Positions 20,250-30,654 of a stretch of 64,000 bases of DNA are shown one piece after another. The translations under genes were made by a program, and so were the position numbers. The notes beneath the pieces were generated by a model. It saw only the letters and a program-made list of their open reading frames with translations. It was not told the origin of the DNA and searched no databases. Source of the DNA: Icerya purchasi (Eukaryota > Arthropoda > Insecta > Hemiptera > Monophlebidae); NCBI GenBank assembly GCA_039619475.1, contig CM077115.1, positions 593,551,643-593,615,642 of the forward strand, in the 5' to 3' direction. The stretch's first letter is position 1; each line of letters starts with the position of its first letter.

Positions 20250-21631
20250 TGTTCATGGGTTCCAAAAAGACAAGAACACATCTAGATTATTAAGCGATTT
20301 CTCAGATGCTATTTATACTAACCTAGCTTTACGGAAGCATTGTTTAACGTTATTTATCGACTTATCAAAGGCGTTTGATTCAGTAGGACATTATATATTA
20401 ATAAACAAACTTAAGAGCATAGGTATTGAAGGAAAACCCCTCAACTGGTTCGAAGAGTATCTAAGTAACAGAAGTAGTGTAGTTAGGATAGGAAACACGT
20501 ATAGCCAAGCTTTAGATTTGAAATGTGGTGTCCCCCAAGGTACAGTTCTGGCACCATTACTATTTTTAATATACGTAAGGAACATAAAAAAAGCAATAAA
20601 ATATAGTGAAGTATTTGCATACGCAGATGACATTGCGCTGGTAACTGCAGACAAAAACATCGTTGATACAGAGAGAAAACTTCAAAAAGATCTAAACAGC
20701 CTGAATCTATGGTTACATGACAAAAACCTACAAATAAACGCTGAAAAAACCAAATTATTACGGATCAAATCAAGCAACCACTATCCGCCATACAAAATTA
20801 ATATAAAATGCCACACTTCAAATTGCATACACACAGAAAATATTAACGCCTGTCAGTGCAACTTTATTGGAACAGTAAATAATTATAAATACTTGGGAGT
20901 AAAAGTAGATAATCACCTTAATTGGAAAGACCACACAAACGATCTGAGCATAAAGATTCGGAAAATAATTCCGCTGTTATATAAATTAAAAAAGTACGTG
21001 TCATCTAAAAAAACTAAGATGTTAATATACAATGCACTATGCCAATCACATTTAAATTATGCAATAATAGCTTGGGGGAGAGCAAGTAAAACTAATATAA
21101 AACATATTAACTACCTTCAAAAAAAATACAAGCACGAGGATAATATTAAAAAAAATATTCTATGCAAACTACTAAACTCACTACCAGAAGACATTAAACA
21201 ATTACAGCCACATATAAAGTCAAACAAAGCAGAAATAAAAAAATGGATTGGGAATAAAAATATTAAAAAATAAAAAGAAAAAAAAAAAAAAAAAGAGCTC
21301 TTAATATCGAGTATATATTAAGTATTAATAATAATCTATATGTAAGAGCATGCGAAGATATGTGAATGTGTGGGATTATAAAATAATATAAGAGGATTAA
21401 TTATACTTCTTTATTTTAATTTATATTACTCTTGTAAAAGAAAATTTAACAGTACTGATAACCATACATATGTCTCCGGAATCGTTAAGTATAAGAAACA
21501 TTGTATTATATTAACAAATAAAGAAGGGAGGCATGTGTTATTTTTTTAGGACCACGCCGACAAGCTTAAAAGCTTGGCAGGGTCCACAAACGTAACGCAA
21601 TTGCAACCAAAAAAAAAAAAAAAAAAAAATT
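20250..21631 (+). mobile_element. 5'-truncated LINE (CR1/L2-like RT) inserted in the integrase gene
   Basis: The plus-strand RT remnant reads LFIDLSKAFDSVGH, then CGVPQGTVLAPLLFLIY, then FAYADDIAL. It is followed by an A-rich stop region, about 315 bp of 3' UTR and a 23-nt poly(A) (21609-21631). The viral integrase frame ends at its right edge and resumes at its left edge, which fixes both boundaries to within a few bases. Part of the region after WGRASKTNIKHINYLQKK is missing relative to related LINEs. No clear target duplication is visible. Confidence 0.8.
20259..21273 (+). pseudogene. LINE RT fragment (CR1/L2-like)
   Basis: The frame is open across fingers-palm motifs: SKAFDSV (motif A), GVPQGTV (B), YADDIAL (C, catalytic Asp pair) and YKYLGVKVDNHLNW (E). 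There is no endonuclease, so it is 5'-truncated. The clade is a guess from motif wording. Confidence 0.75.
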
Positions 21632-22616
21632 AAATACACGTCAGGGTAAGATGTTTTTTGTAATTCTTCAGCATAAAAAGTACCAACTAACGGTTTACCG
21701 GTTCTATCTTTTAACGTATACGTCGTAGGAAAAGTAGAATTTACTGTATTTATAGTAAATAATTCACCAATCCAGTTAGGAGTATAGCCGTTCTCTAGTA
21801 ATGTTTTACAACTAATACGAACTACATTACCAACTTGAAATTTTTTTGAGTTGCTCGGAGGAGCGAAACGATCGGTGGTGCTACTACACACTTTCACTAT
21901 ATTTTCTGCAACATTTTTCTCAAGTTTAGTTACGTCCGCAGGCGCAAATTTTATTGTACCATGTATTTTTGTATTATATTTTTGTGTTAGCTCGGGCAAT
22001 ACAGGCAACCATCGTTTATTTCGATTAGCAGTAAATTCTTTCCAAAGCCAATTCTTCATTGTTCGATTAAACCGTTCTACAATACTCGCTTTAAGGGGTG
22101 AGTAAGTACCGTAAAGATTAATATTATATCGATTTAAAACAGCTCATACTTGTGGATTATAAAACCCTGTACCTTGATCTGTTTGTAAATGTTTAGGAGG
22201 TTCAACGCGTCTTTCAGATAAAATCTTTTGTAGCGCTTTCGCAATTATCGGACCGCTCTTTTTCTTTACAAGAATTGGCCAAACATATTTAGAAAATGCA
22301 TTTATTACAACTAAAATAAACTTATGTCCTCTATTAAATCGCGTATATTGAGTCATATCAATCAGATCCGCTTGCCATAAATCGTTTAAACCTAAAAGTT
22401 GCACACTTCGCGTTTGATATCGTTTCCTTGCAGGGCGATGAAGTTCATCAGCTATGCCACGTTGTAATGATTTTGACGTAGATGTTTGTTTTACCTACAT
22501 CTTCTCTCTAATACTAGTACTAATAATCAATAAGGTAACTGAATGTATCCTTCTTCAGCCAACTCTTCTTCAATTGACTAAATCTTGTTATCTACACCAG
22601 TATTTCCACTTTGTCT

Positions 22617-23464
22617 TCTTCTTGTTGGTGCTGTATCTGCATTAGATGTTAGCGACTATTCTTCTGGCGTTTTCTCTGTCGGCCATGCTGTGTAGCAATT
22701 CCGGTATCCGAATTCCCGTCCGTTCTCTCGCATCCTCCATCCAGGTTCTTCTTCTTCTTCCTCGAGCTCTTTTTCCTTCTATTTTTCCTTCAATGGCCAA
22801 TTTTAAAATTTCATATTTTTGGTTTCTCACAATGTGTCCTAGAAATGCAATCTTTCTTCTTTTTACGGTCTTAACTAATTCCATCTCTTTATTCAATCTG
22901 TTTAGTATTTCTTGATTTCTAATTTTATCTATCCATGATATCTTCAACATTCTCCGATACAACCACATTTCAAACGCTGCTAGTTTTTTCTCTATGGATT
23001 TATTTACGGTCCACGCTTCCATTCCGTACAGTAATATTGACCAGATATAGCATTTTACCATTCTCCATTTAACATCCCAGTTCAGTGATTTGTTTATAAA
23101 TAGATTTTTCATTTTCATAAAAGTAATTCGAGCCTGTTCAATTCTTGCTTTGATTTCGTATTCCGAATTCCATTGATTCGACAGGTTACAACCGAGATAT
23201 TTGAAGCTTTGTACTTGTTCTATTGCATAATTGTTAATTCTAATGTTAGCTGTTATTTCTGAGCTATTTTTACTGACTACCATAATTTTTGTTTTCTTTT
23301 TATTTATTTTTATTCCCATTCCGGAACATTTGTCCGTTACTCTGTTAACTAAATTTTGTAGATCATATTCGCTATCCGCTATCAAAACTGTATCATCCGC
23401 ATACCGTATGTTGTTTACAATCTGACCGTTAATTTTTATTCCTTCTGAACTGTTTGCTAAAGCA
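22617..23464 (-). mobile_element. 5'-truncated RTE LINE with 6-bp target duplication
   Basis: The element is flanked by TTGTCT at 22611-22616 and 23465-23470. The viral reading frame is continuous if one copy of the duplication and the insert are ignored. The 3' end after the ORF is a short tail with GAAGAAG repeats, as usual for RTE elements. Confidence 0.88.
22642..23464 (-). pseudogene. RTE reverse transcriptase C-terminal half
   Basis: The frame has INGQIVNNIRYADDTVL (RT motif C), then the RTE-type C terminus: RRMLKISWIDKIRNQE, KRRKIAFLGHI, GKRARGRRRRTWM. It is open to its end but lacks the endonuclease and the front of RT. The first ~10 residues of the open frame (before 23464) are viral, not RTE. 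Confidence 0.88.
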
Positions 23465-24934
23465 TTGTCTAGACACATGCAATAATTGCAAACGTTCAAC
23501 CAATTCATCTAGATCATTCCAATACTCAATTTGAGGCTTTTTAAGACTTATTCCAGTAACGCGAGATGTTTTTTGGTTAGTAATAAAATTTTTGTAATAA
23601 CCTTTTCCAGTATGCTCGTTAGAACGAAACAATGGTCGAATTATATTTGTATATTTCGAATTTTTAAGACCTTTTAATCTACTATCAACACGTAAACGAG
23701 CTCCCGTAAATTGCAGTAATTGTTTATATAGTATTAGATCATCTATATTCATTCTTATCTACATCCGTCTCCAACAGAAAATGCCTTACACCAGAGGTAT
23801 ATGGGAATTTCACACGATTCTTTTCCTATATATATTTCTTTTCGATTTTCATTCCACGAAATTGATGTTGTTCCTATCATATACTCATTAGTAAAAGGAT
23901 TATACCTTATTCCATAAATTTGATTGTTAGGTATTGGATCATATCCGTTAATACGAAAAGGACCTATAGGCTATACCACTTTGATCAAATGAGCTGGAAC
24001 CTATTTCATCATCTATATCAATCAACTTTATCTTTCCTGGCAGTGCTATGTACTAGTTTTCATTTTGCAACTGGAGAAGCAGTTATTGTATCAACATCCT
24101 TTTTCATTATTTTAGGTTTTTGTAATGCTTCCCGAATGTCAGATAACGGCCTTGTAAGAACATACAGACGGCTGCTGATAACGTAGGTGAGATCTTTCTT
24201 TTATCGGCTGGCTCCGCCAGTCTGTTATTATTTAACCGGCTTATTATTTCAAAACTATGAATAAAGGTACGAATGTAAATCGCCCGTCTATTCCGGCAAG
24301 TAGTTCGGGTAATACTGCCGTTGCCTCTCTTCGTTTACAAAAATCATCGTCAGGGTACGTTATTAAACGACAACTATCTACTCCTACAACTAGTGACAGT
24401 GACGGTTGGTCCACGCCTAAACGTACAGCGCCAGCGAAGAAGGCTGGGACCGACAAGCTCGCCAACAACGTGTCTGCTCACGATAAAAAAACAGTTAAAG
24501 TCAATATATTTGAATTCCTTGCGAACGAGGACGCAGACCTAAATAAAATGCAAACCAACACACCTTCTCCAAGTAATAACGAAACGAATGTAGCAAACGG
24601 AGACAGTAATTCAACTAATGTTGAATTGGGTATTAATAAAACTAAACTCCCTCCGCCGATAATGGTTAAAAACATACAAAAATTCACTGAATTTAGACAA
24701 TTTTTGCTAACCTTGAAAGATATACAATTTTCTTTAAAATCTACCATATCAGGCGTAACTATAAGGACTCAAAACGCGCTAAGTTACCGCGCAGTTGTTA
24801 AAGCCCTGAAGGAAAAAAATTATCTTTACTATACGTATTCACTTGTGGAGGAGAAACCTTTTAGGGTGGTCTTAAAAAACCTCCACTCCTCTACAGATAC
24901 AGCGGACATAACCAGCGAACTACGTTTAAAAGGA

Positions 24935-26800
24935 TAAGGCTAACCTTAATAGAGCAGCTAGGCAACTAAAAAAAACACTACTGGAACTGAAAAATGAGAC
25001 GATGCGAGAGTTCATTGGAAATTTGACTTCAACTAAATCAACCGAGTACAATCTCTGGAAGACCGTAAACAGAGTAAAAAAAGATCACGTCGCTCAATGT
25101 CCTCCTCTCAGAGGGAGGAATGCAGATTGGGCACGAAGCAGCCAAGAAAAAGCAAATAGGTTCGCAGAATATCTTGCTGAAATCTTCCAATCGCATCACA
25201 ATGGGAGCTCAGATCATGAAAAAAACATTAAAAAATATTTACAGATACCATTCCAGATGCTCCCACCTATTAAACCAACTTCGCCTATGGAAGTAAGTGC
25301 ATATATAAAACAACTAAATGTAAGGAAGGCACCTGGGCATGATCTGATATCAGCAAAAATTATCAAAAATTTGCCAAGGAAAGCGGTTATCCTAATAACA
25401 TACATTTTTAATGCGATCTTTCGCACTGGCTATTTTCCAATTCAATGGAAATTTGCTTCAATTATAATGATTCCCAAACCAGGAAAACCGCAGAATGAAG
25501 TTTCTGCCTACAGGCCTATTAGCCTTTTGCCGGCCTTCTCAAAACTTTTTGAAAAACTCATCCTCAAAAGAATCAAACCAATCCTGGAAGAAGAAAAAGT
25601 AATACCAAACTATCAATTCGGCTTCAGAGATCGCCATAGTACAATTGAGCAAATACATAGGATAGTGGATGTGATCAACAAAGCCTTCGAGGATGGAAAA
25701 TACTGTCCTGCAGTATTCCTGGATATCGAAAAAGCTTTCGATAGAGTTTGGCACACTGGCCTTCTATTTAAAATAAAACAGTTGCTGCCTCACCAGTATT
25801 ACGAAATCATTAAATCATATTTAACAGAGAGGTACTTCCACATTAATGTTAATGGAGAATATTCACAAATTCACCCAATACTATCGGGGGTACCTCAAGG
25901 TAGTGTACTCGGGCCGATATTATATCAGATATACGTAAACGATTTCCCAGTACATTCAGACACGATAACGGCTATGTTTGCTGATGACACGGCGATCTTA
26001 TCAAGTCATCAGGACAACGTCGTAGCAACAGAATATATCCAAAAGCATCTACTTGATGTAGAAAGGTGGATGAAGCTTTGGAAAGTGAACGTCAATGGAT
26101 CAAAATCTAGGCAAGTCATATTTACTTTAAATAAGGGAAGAAACCAACCAATCAGGCTGAACGGACAAGCGATTCCGGAATCGAATACCGTGAAATATCT
26201 CGGGCTGCACCTTGATAAAGGACTCACATGGAAAGATCATGTGGTTGCCAAACGTAAACAGCTTGACATAGTATACCGAGGCATGCAATGGTTAATGGGC
26301 AAACATTCGCCATTATCCCACGCGAATAAATTACTGCTCTATAATTCCATTCTGAAGCCTATATGGCTATATGGAATCCAAGTCTGGGGCACAGCGAGCA
26401 ACTCAAACATAGCCATCATTCAAAGATTCCAGTCAAAAGTTCTGAGAAACATTGTGGCGGCCCCATGGTTCGTTCGAAACGATGATATACATACCGATCT
26501 ACACGCTCCAACAATCAAAGAAGAAATCAGCAGCGCTGCCAGAAGACATCTGTATCGACTGGAAAATCACATCAATCCGCTAGTCAAAAACGTACTGCAG
26601 AATAACTTTCTCTTCAGAAGACTAAAAAGACTCAGTCAACTCCAGCTAGTAGAACGGCCGTAGGCGTATAGCTATTTTCTATAACATTCAATAAACTACT
26701 TCATCATCAGGAATAGCGACCACTGGGAAGCGTTCCGGAATAGCGTATCTATATAAATGATCAGTGCTACTTATTACTCAATTGAGTAGATTGTACGCAA

Positions 26801-26835
<35 letters not shown>
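24935..26835 (+). mobile_element. Second Jockey-type LINE, 5'-truncated, nested in ORF1
   Basis: RT begins in frame at about 24935 with no endonuclease and ends with a 140-bp 3' UTR and a 32-nt poly(A) (26804-26835). The host ORF1 breaks at one edge and resumes at the other. Target duplication is not evident, partly because the flank is A-rich. Confidence 0.88.
25002..26663 (+). CDS. Jockey-type reverse transcriptase, N-terminally truncated (open frame)
   Basis: The frame includes YRPISLLPAFSKLFEKLIL, VFLDIEKAFDRVWH (motif A), GVPQGSVLGPILYQIY (B), MFADDTAIL (C) and KYLGLHLDKGLTW (E). A C-terminal thumb-like region ends RRLKRLSQLQLVERP. The first Met is not the original start; related ORF2 proteins have a ~400-aa endonuclease and linker before this. 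No stop interrupts it. It differs from the host LINE in sequence, so it is another Jockey family. Confidence 0.88.
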   Translation: MREFIGNLTSTKSTEYNLWKTVNRVKKDHVAQCPPLRGRNADWARSSQEKANRFAEYLAEIFQSHHNGSSDHEKNIKKYLQIPFQMLPPIKPTSPMEVSAYIKQLNVRKAPGHDLISAKIIKNLPRKAVILITYIFNAIFRTGYFPIQWKFASIIMIPKPGKPQNEVSAYRPISLLPAFSKLFEKLILKRIKPILEEEKVIPNYQFGFRDRHSTIEQIHRIVDVINKAFEDGKYCPAVFLDIEKAFDRVWHTGLLFKIKQLLPHQYYEIIKSYLTERYFHINVNGEYSQIHPILSGVPQGSVLGPILYQIYVNDFPVHSDTITAMFADDTAILSSHQDNVVATEYIQKHLLDVERWMKLWKVNVNGSKSRQVIFTLNKGRNQPIRLNGQAIPESNTVKYLGLHLDKGLTWKDHVVAKRKQLDIVYRGMQWLMGKHSPLSHANKLLLYNSILKPIWLYGIQVWGTASNSNIAIIQRFQSKVLRNIVAAPWFVRNDDIHTDLHAPTIKEEISSAARRHLYRLENHINPLVKNVLQNNFLFRRLKRLSQLQLVERP

Positions 26836-26837
<2 letters not shown>

Positions 26838-27511
26838 AGAGTTGTTAACATCTTAAAAAGTAAAACAAAACAGCCTCTTCCGATGTTTTTTGTAGATCTA
26901 AAGCCGTCCCCAAAAAATCAGGACATATTTCAAGTCACTTGCATGCTAAATACTATTGTTGCAGTTGAAGAACCATATAAGAACTCTAGACTACAGCAAT
27001 GCAAAAGATGCCAGCTATTGGGCCACACGGCAAATTATTGTAATTTACCCCCGAGATGCGTCAAATGTACAGGACGGCACGACACCAAATCTTGTCGTAA
27101 AGACCCGACGGAACCAGCGGTTTGTACGCTATGCGAAGGGAGCCACCCGGCAAGCTATAGAGGGTGTCCCGTGCTAAAACAACAGGCTCAGTATTATAAC
27201 AAAGTGCGATCCTCTCACGCTCAAACTCAGATAACCAACTATAATAGTTACCATCATCCTGAAAAAGCTTTTCCTTACGTAAATAGCAAGTCCTATGCTA
27301 GTGTGGCTAAAAATGATGCTAAAGCTAATAATATGAACTACGACCGCGTAATTAATGGTAATCACGTCAACGAAAATATCGATAACGTTAATGGTAATAA
27401 TATTAATGGCAATTTGGCATTGAATCTTACGTCATTTCTAAACAAATTTAGAAGTACGATTAATCCGCTAATATCGTTAATGACAAAGCTAATAGAAAAA
27501 TTAATACCATC

Positions 27512-30223
27512 ATGTTAGATAACAGCAGTATTGTCACACAACATTCGCTAGTCATTATGCTGTGGAATGCCAACGGCATTACAAGCAAAAAGAACGAACT
27601 AGAAATTTTTCTTCAAACCAACTCTGTTGATGTTGCACTCGTCACAGAGACACATTTAATATACGAACGCAGTTTCTCCATACACGGATATGAAGTGTAC
27701 TCAGTGCATCATCCTGATGGCACAGCACGTGGAGGAGCCATGGTAATGGTTAAACGCCGCTACAAGCAACACAAAAATTTTTCTCGCTCCTCGTATGCGT
27801 ACCAAATCATAGCAGTAAATATTGAGACACTTTCAAGTGAACTTGGAATAGCTGCAATTTATTGTCACGGTGAATTTCGTATTCCACAGACTGAATTCAG
27901 CGCGATCTTCCGGCATCTTGGAAACAAATTCATTTGTGGTGGCGATTTCAATGCGAAGAGCAGCGCATGGGGATTAACGATAACTAACCAATCCGGGAAA
28001 AGGCTTGTCAAGGCAATACAAGAAAATTCTCTTAGCATTCTTTCTCCGATGTCTCCGACATATTGGCCTAGCCACTGCGACAGGCGACCGGATATTCTGG
28101 ACTTCTTTATTATTCGTGGACTTCAATCTTACGGCAGATCGTGCAACACTTTAGCCGACTTATCCTCCGATCACGTGCCTGTTATTGCCGTGGTAAGCTC
28201 TCACCCAAAAACTATATCGCAACATCAAAAGCTGGTCAATAATACTACTAACTGGACTCTCTTTTCAGACATATTAGAAAACGATATTGATCTGAATATC
28301 AGGTTAAAAGACGCGAATGATATTGATAATGCAGTTGCCGATTTCACTTCTATGGTGAAATCTGCATGCAACGAATCTACCAGCTACAACAGTAATAAAT
28401 ATGCACATAGTACTTTCGTCCCGATTGAAATAAGAAGATTAATTAGAGACACTCGGGCGGCCAGGAAGAAGTGGCAGCGAAATCGTTACCCCTCGCTCAA
28501 GCTCATCTACAATACCTTACAATCTAGGCTGAAGACTGCACTCAGAGACTATAAAAATGAAATCGTGACTTACAAGTTAAACCAGTTAAATAACGATAAC
28601 AGATCCTTATGGCATAAAGCTAGAAAGTTGACGAAGCCCACTGAGGAGCCCTTCAACTTGAAAGTGAATGGATGCTGGGCAAAAACCGATAAGGATAAAG
28701 CGGATGCTTTTGCTAGTCACTTGTCCGCAGTCTTCACACCCCAGCTAGATATGGATCAGGCTCATACACAAATGGTGTGTAATGGCTTACAGGAAGCCTC
28801 GCAGTCTACAACTAGGACTAAACTCTTTTCGCCCAGAGAGGTGTTTCAGCATCTCCAGGAAGTAGCTTTGAAGAAATCTCCTGGATGCGACAAGATTACA
28901 CCGGAGATCATCCGACACTTTCCGCGTAAAGCGGCCATCCTATTGTGCTATATATTCAACAGCTCGCTCAAAATCGGATACTTTCCAAACATGTGGAAGA
29001 AATCAGTCATCATTATGATTCGTAAACCAGGAAAACCAGAAATAGAGGTATCCTCCTACCGGCCAATCAGCTTATTGAGTTCTCTCTCAAAGGTCTTCGA
29101 GAAACTTATTTTAAATCGATTCCATCCAATAATGGAAAGCCTTCATGTAATTCCGGACCATCAATTTGGTTTTAGATCAGAGCACTCAACCATACAACAA
29201 TGCCACAGGTTAGTTGATGCCATCTCTTTCGCACTCGAAAAGAAGGAAGTTTGCTCGGCGGTTTTCCTTGATGTTGCCCAGGCTTTTGACAAGGTATGGC
29301 ACGCAGGCCTACTATTTAAGCTAAAACCGTTGGTTCCTTCAGATCTACATAGGCTATTATCATCTTACCTAAACGATAGAACCTTTATTGTCCGAGTCAA
29401 CAATTCGCTTTCGGAAGAGCATCTCATTCAGTCGTCGGTACCGCAAGGGAGCCTACTTGGACCACTATTGTACTCCGTTTATACATCTGATGTGCCTAAG
29501 TCTAATCTAACAATCCTCGCCACATTTGCTGACGACATGGCCATACTTGCAACAAATGAAGATCCAGAATATGCTAATGCTGCAGTACAGAGCCACTTAA
29601 ACCAAATAGCAGACTGGGCACAGCTTTGGGGTATACACTTCAACCCAGCAAAGTGCCAACATGTCACATACACGAACCGACACGTCACTTGTCCTGCCTT
29701 AAAAATTTATAATACAAAAATTCCTCAAGTCGACTCAGTCCGTTACCTGGGATTACATATGGATAGGCGACTCACTTGGCGTCATCATGTCCTTCAAACG
29801 AAGAAGACCGTCTCCAGTCGTTGTAGATTATTATATCCTCTATTAGGTCATAAATCAACTTTAAAATTAAATATCAAGCGACAACTTTATCTAACGATGA
29901 TAGCGCCCATTTGGAAGTATGGACTTGAACTGTACGGTACAACAGCAAAATCCAACTTAGCCAAAATCCAAAGGGAGCAGTCGAAGATACTTCGGATCAT
30001 TGCTTCCGCGCCTAGATATGTCTCAAATTTAACGCTGCACACGGATCTACAGGTATCCTTCCTCAGGAACACCTATGATGAGCAGTACAAAAAATTCTTC
30101 GAGAAGCTGCAATGGAGCTCAAATCCGTATATCAGCCGAATGTACCAGTTAAATATTCCTGGAAATCCTCCCAGACGGCTCAAACGAAGAAAGTGGTGTC
30201 GGGATGCGCTTCCGATCACCTAG
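27512..30223 (+). CDS. Jockey-type ORF2: endonuclease and reverse transcriptase (903 aa, intact)
   Basis: An AP-like endonuclease (about residues 1-225) has MLWNANGITSKKNELEIF, VTETHL, GGDFNAKSS and SSDHVPV. The RT domain has YRPISLLSSLSKVFEKLIL, VFLDVAQAFDKVWH, SVPQGSLLGPLLY, TFADDMAIL (Asp pair near residue 674) and RYLGLHMDRRLTW. The C terminus is KRRKWCRDALPIT. The length is typical of Jockey ORF2 and no RNase H is present. It starts 7 nt before the ORF1 stop. The second Asp-containing motif, the YRPISL block and the SDH of the endonuclease are all kept, so it may encode an active enzyme; the element as a whole is disabled by the nested LINE in ORF1. Confidence 0.93.
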   Translation: MLDNSSIVTQHSLVIMLWNANGITSKKNELEIFLQTNSVDVALVTETHLIYERSFSIHGYEVYSVHHPDGTARGGAMVMVKRRYKQHKNFSRSSYAYQIIAVNIETLSSELGIAAIYCHGEFRIPQTEFSAIFRHLGNKFICGGDFNAKSSAWGLTITNQSGKRLVKAIQENSLSILSPMSPTYWPSHCDRRPDILDFFIIRGLQSYGRSCNTLADLSSDHVPVIAVVSSHPKTISQHQKLVNNTTNWTLFSDILENDIDLNIRLKDANDIDNAVADFTSMVKSACNESTSYNSNKYAHSTFVPIEIRRLIRDTRAARKKWQRNRYPSLKLIYNTLQSRLKTALRDYKNEIVTYKLNQLNNDNRSLWHKARKLTKPTEEPFNLKVNGCWAKTDKDKADAFASHLSAVFTPQLDMDQAHTQMVCNGLQEASQSTTRTKLFSPREVFQHLQEVALKKSPGCDKITPEIIRHFPRKAAILLCYIFNSSLKIGYFPNMWKKSVIIMIRKPGKPEIEVSSYRPISLLSSLSKVFEKLILNRFHPIMESLHVIPDHQFGFRSEHSTIQQCHRLVDAISFALEKKEVCSAVFLDVAQAFDKVWHAGLLFKLKPLVPSDLHRLLSSYLNDRTFIVRVNNSLSEEHLIQSSVPQGSLLGPLLYSVYTSDVPKSNLTILATFADDMAILATNEDPEYANAAVQSHLNQIADWAQLWGIHFNPAKCQHVTYTNRHVTCPALKIYNTKIPQVDSVRYLGLHMDRRLTWRHHVLQTKKTVSSRCRLLYPLLGHKSTLKLNIKRQLYLTMIAPIWKYGLELYGTTAKSNLAKIQREQSKILRIIASAPRYVSNLTLHTDLQVSFLRNTYDEQYKKFFEKLQWSSNPYISRMYQLNIPGNPPRRLKRRKWCRDALPIT

Positions 30224-30654
30224 TAAACTCGAACTATTGACTATCGCTCTTATGTAGATTTCGTCGTTTAATGTAACCTCTCTGTGACGAAGCGTCCGCT
30301 TTTCCTCAATCCTAATCTGTTGTCCTACTGAGGCCACCACATTATTCACTGTCCTACCTTGCCTTATCCACACGCCTTCCTCACTCCTCTCCCTTCCCTA
30401 TTTCCTCCTCCCTTCTTTTCCACCTTTAAGTACACCAGAGATCCTCATTGCTTATGATACCTCTCGGCGCAATGGAAAAAAAAAAAAAAAAAAAAAAAGG
30501 TTTCAGCACAACAGCTGCTGTATTTGTGATAGATTTGGCCTCATTTTTCAACAAATTATATTTATTTGTAATATCTTTACATAATTTTTCCAATTCCTCT
30601 TTAAGATGTATTTCTTCCTCAATTTTTTTCATAGAATTCACAGGAGCTAACATT

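Larger units (their letters stand above)
20150..22500 (-). pseudogene. Maverick/adintovirus-type integrase with chromodomain, interrupted by a LINE
   Basis: This is a retroviral-like DDE integrase of the kind found in Maverick/Polinton elements. From the start (ATG at 22500, immediately followed by a TAG) come a basic linker (ELHRPARKRYQTRSV) and the core with DLWQADLIDM (first Asp), LQTDQGTGF (second Asp) and SIVERFNRT (Glu), all retained. A C-terminal KFQVGNVVRIS region and a chromodomain-like end (KWLEFPSSENSWID) follow. Breaks: the TAG after the start, a TGA at about 22143 between the second Asp and the Glu, and a LINE (about 20250-21631) inserted within the chromodomain. An upstream zinc-binding region was not found. 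Confidence 0.82.
24257..27518 (+). pseudogene. Jockey ORF1 (nucleic-acid-binding, zinc knuckles), split by a nested LINE
   Basis: The N-terminal half (24257-24934) is Ser/Thr/Asn-rich with a Jockey ORF1-like domain (VKNIQKFTEFRQFLL...). The C-terminal half (about 26837-27518) has FFVDLKPSPKNQDIF, three CCHC-like knuckles (CKRCQLLGHTANYC, CVKCTGRHDTKSC, CTLCEGSHPASYRGC) and an Asn-rich end. The nested LINE lies between them in the same orientation. ORF1 ends 7 nt inside ORF2 (ATGTTAG overlap). Apart from the insertion, ORF1 looks undamaged. Confidence 0.88.
24180..30498 (+). mobile_element. Jockey-type LINE, near full length, inserted in the Maverick-like element
   Basis: The 5' UTR (about 24180-24256), ORF1 (interrupted), ORF2 (intact), a 250-bp 3' UTR and a 23-nt poly(A) (30476-30498) are in order. 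Viral minus-strand coding sequence flanks both ends (...SSRLYVL to the left, ...SITNTAAVVLK to the right), which shows it landed in the viral gene. The exact 5' end and target duplication are not clear. Confidence 0.88.
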
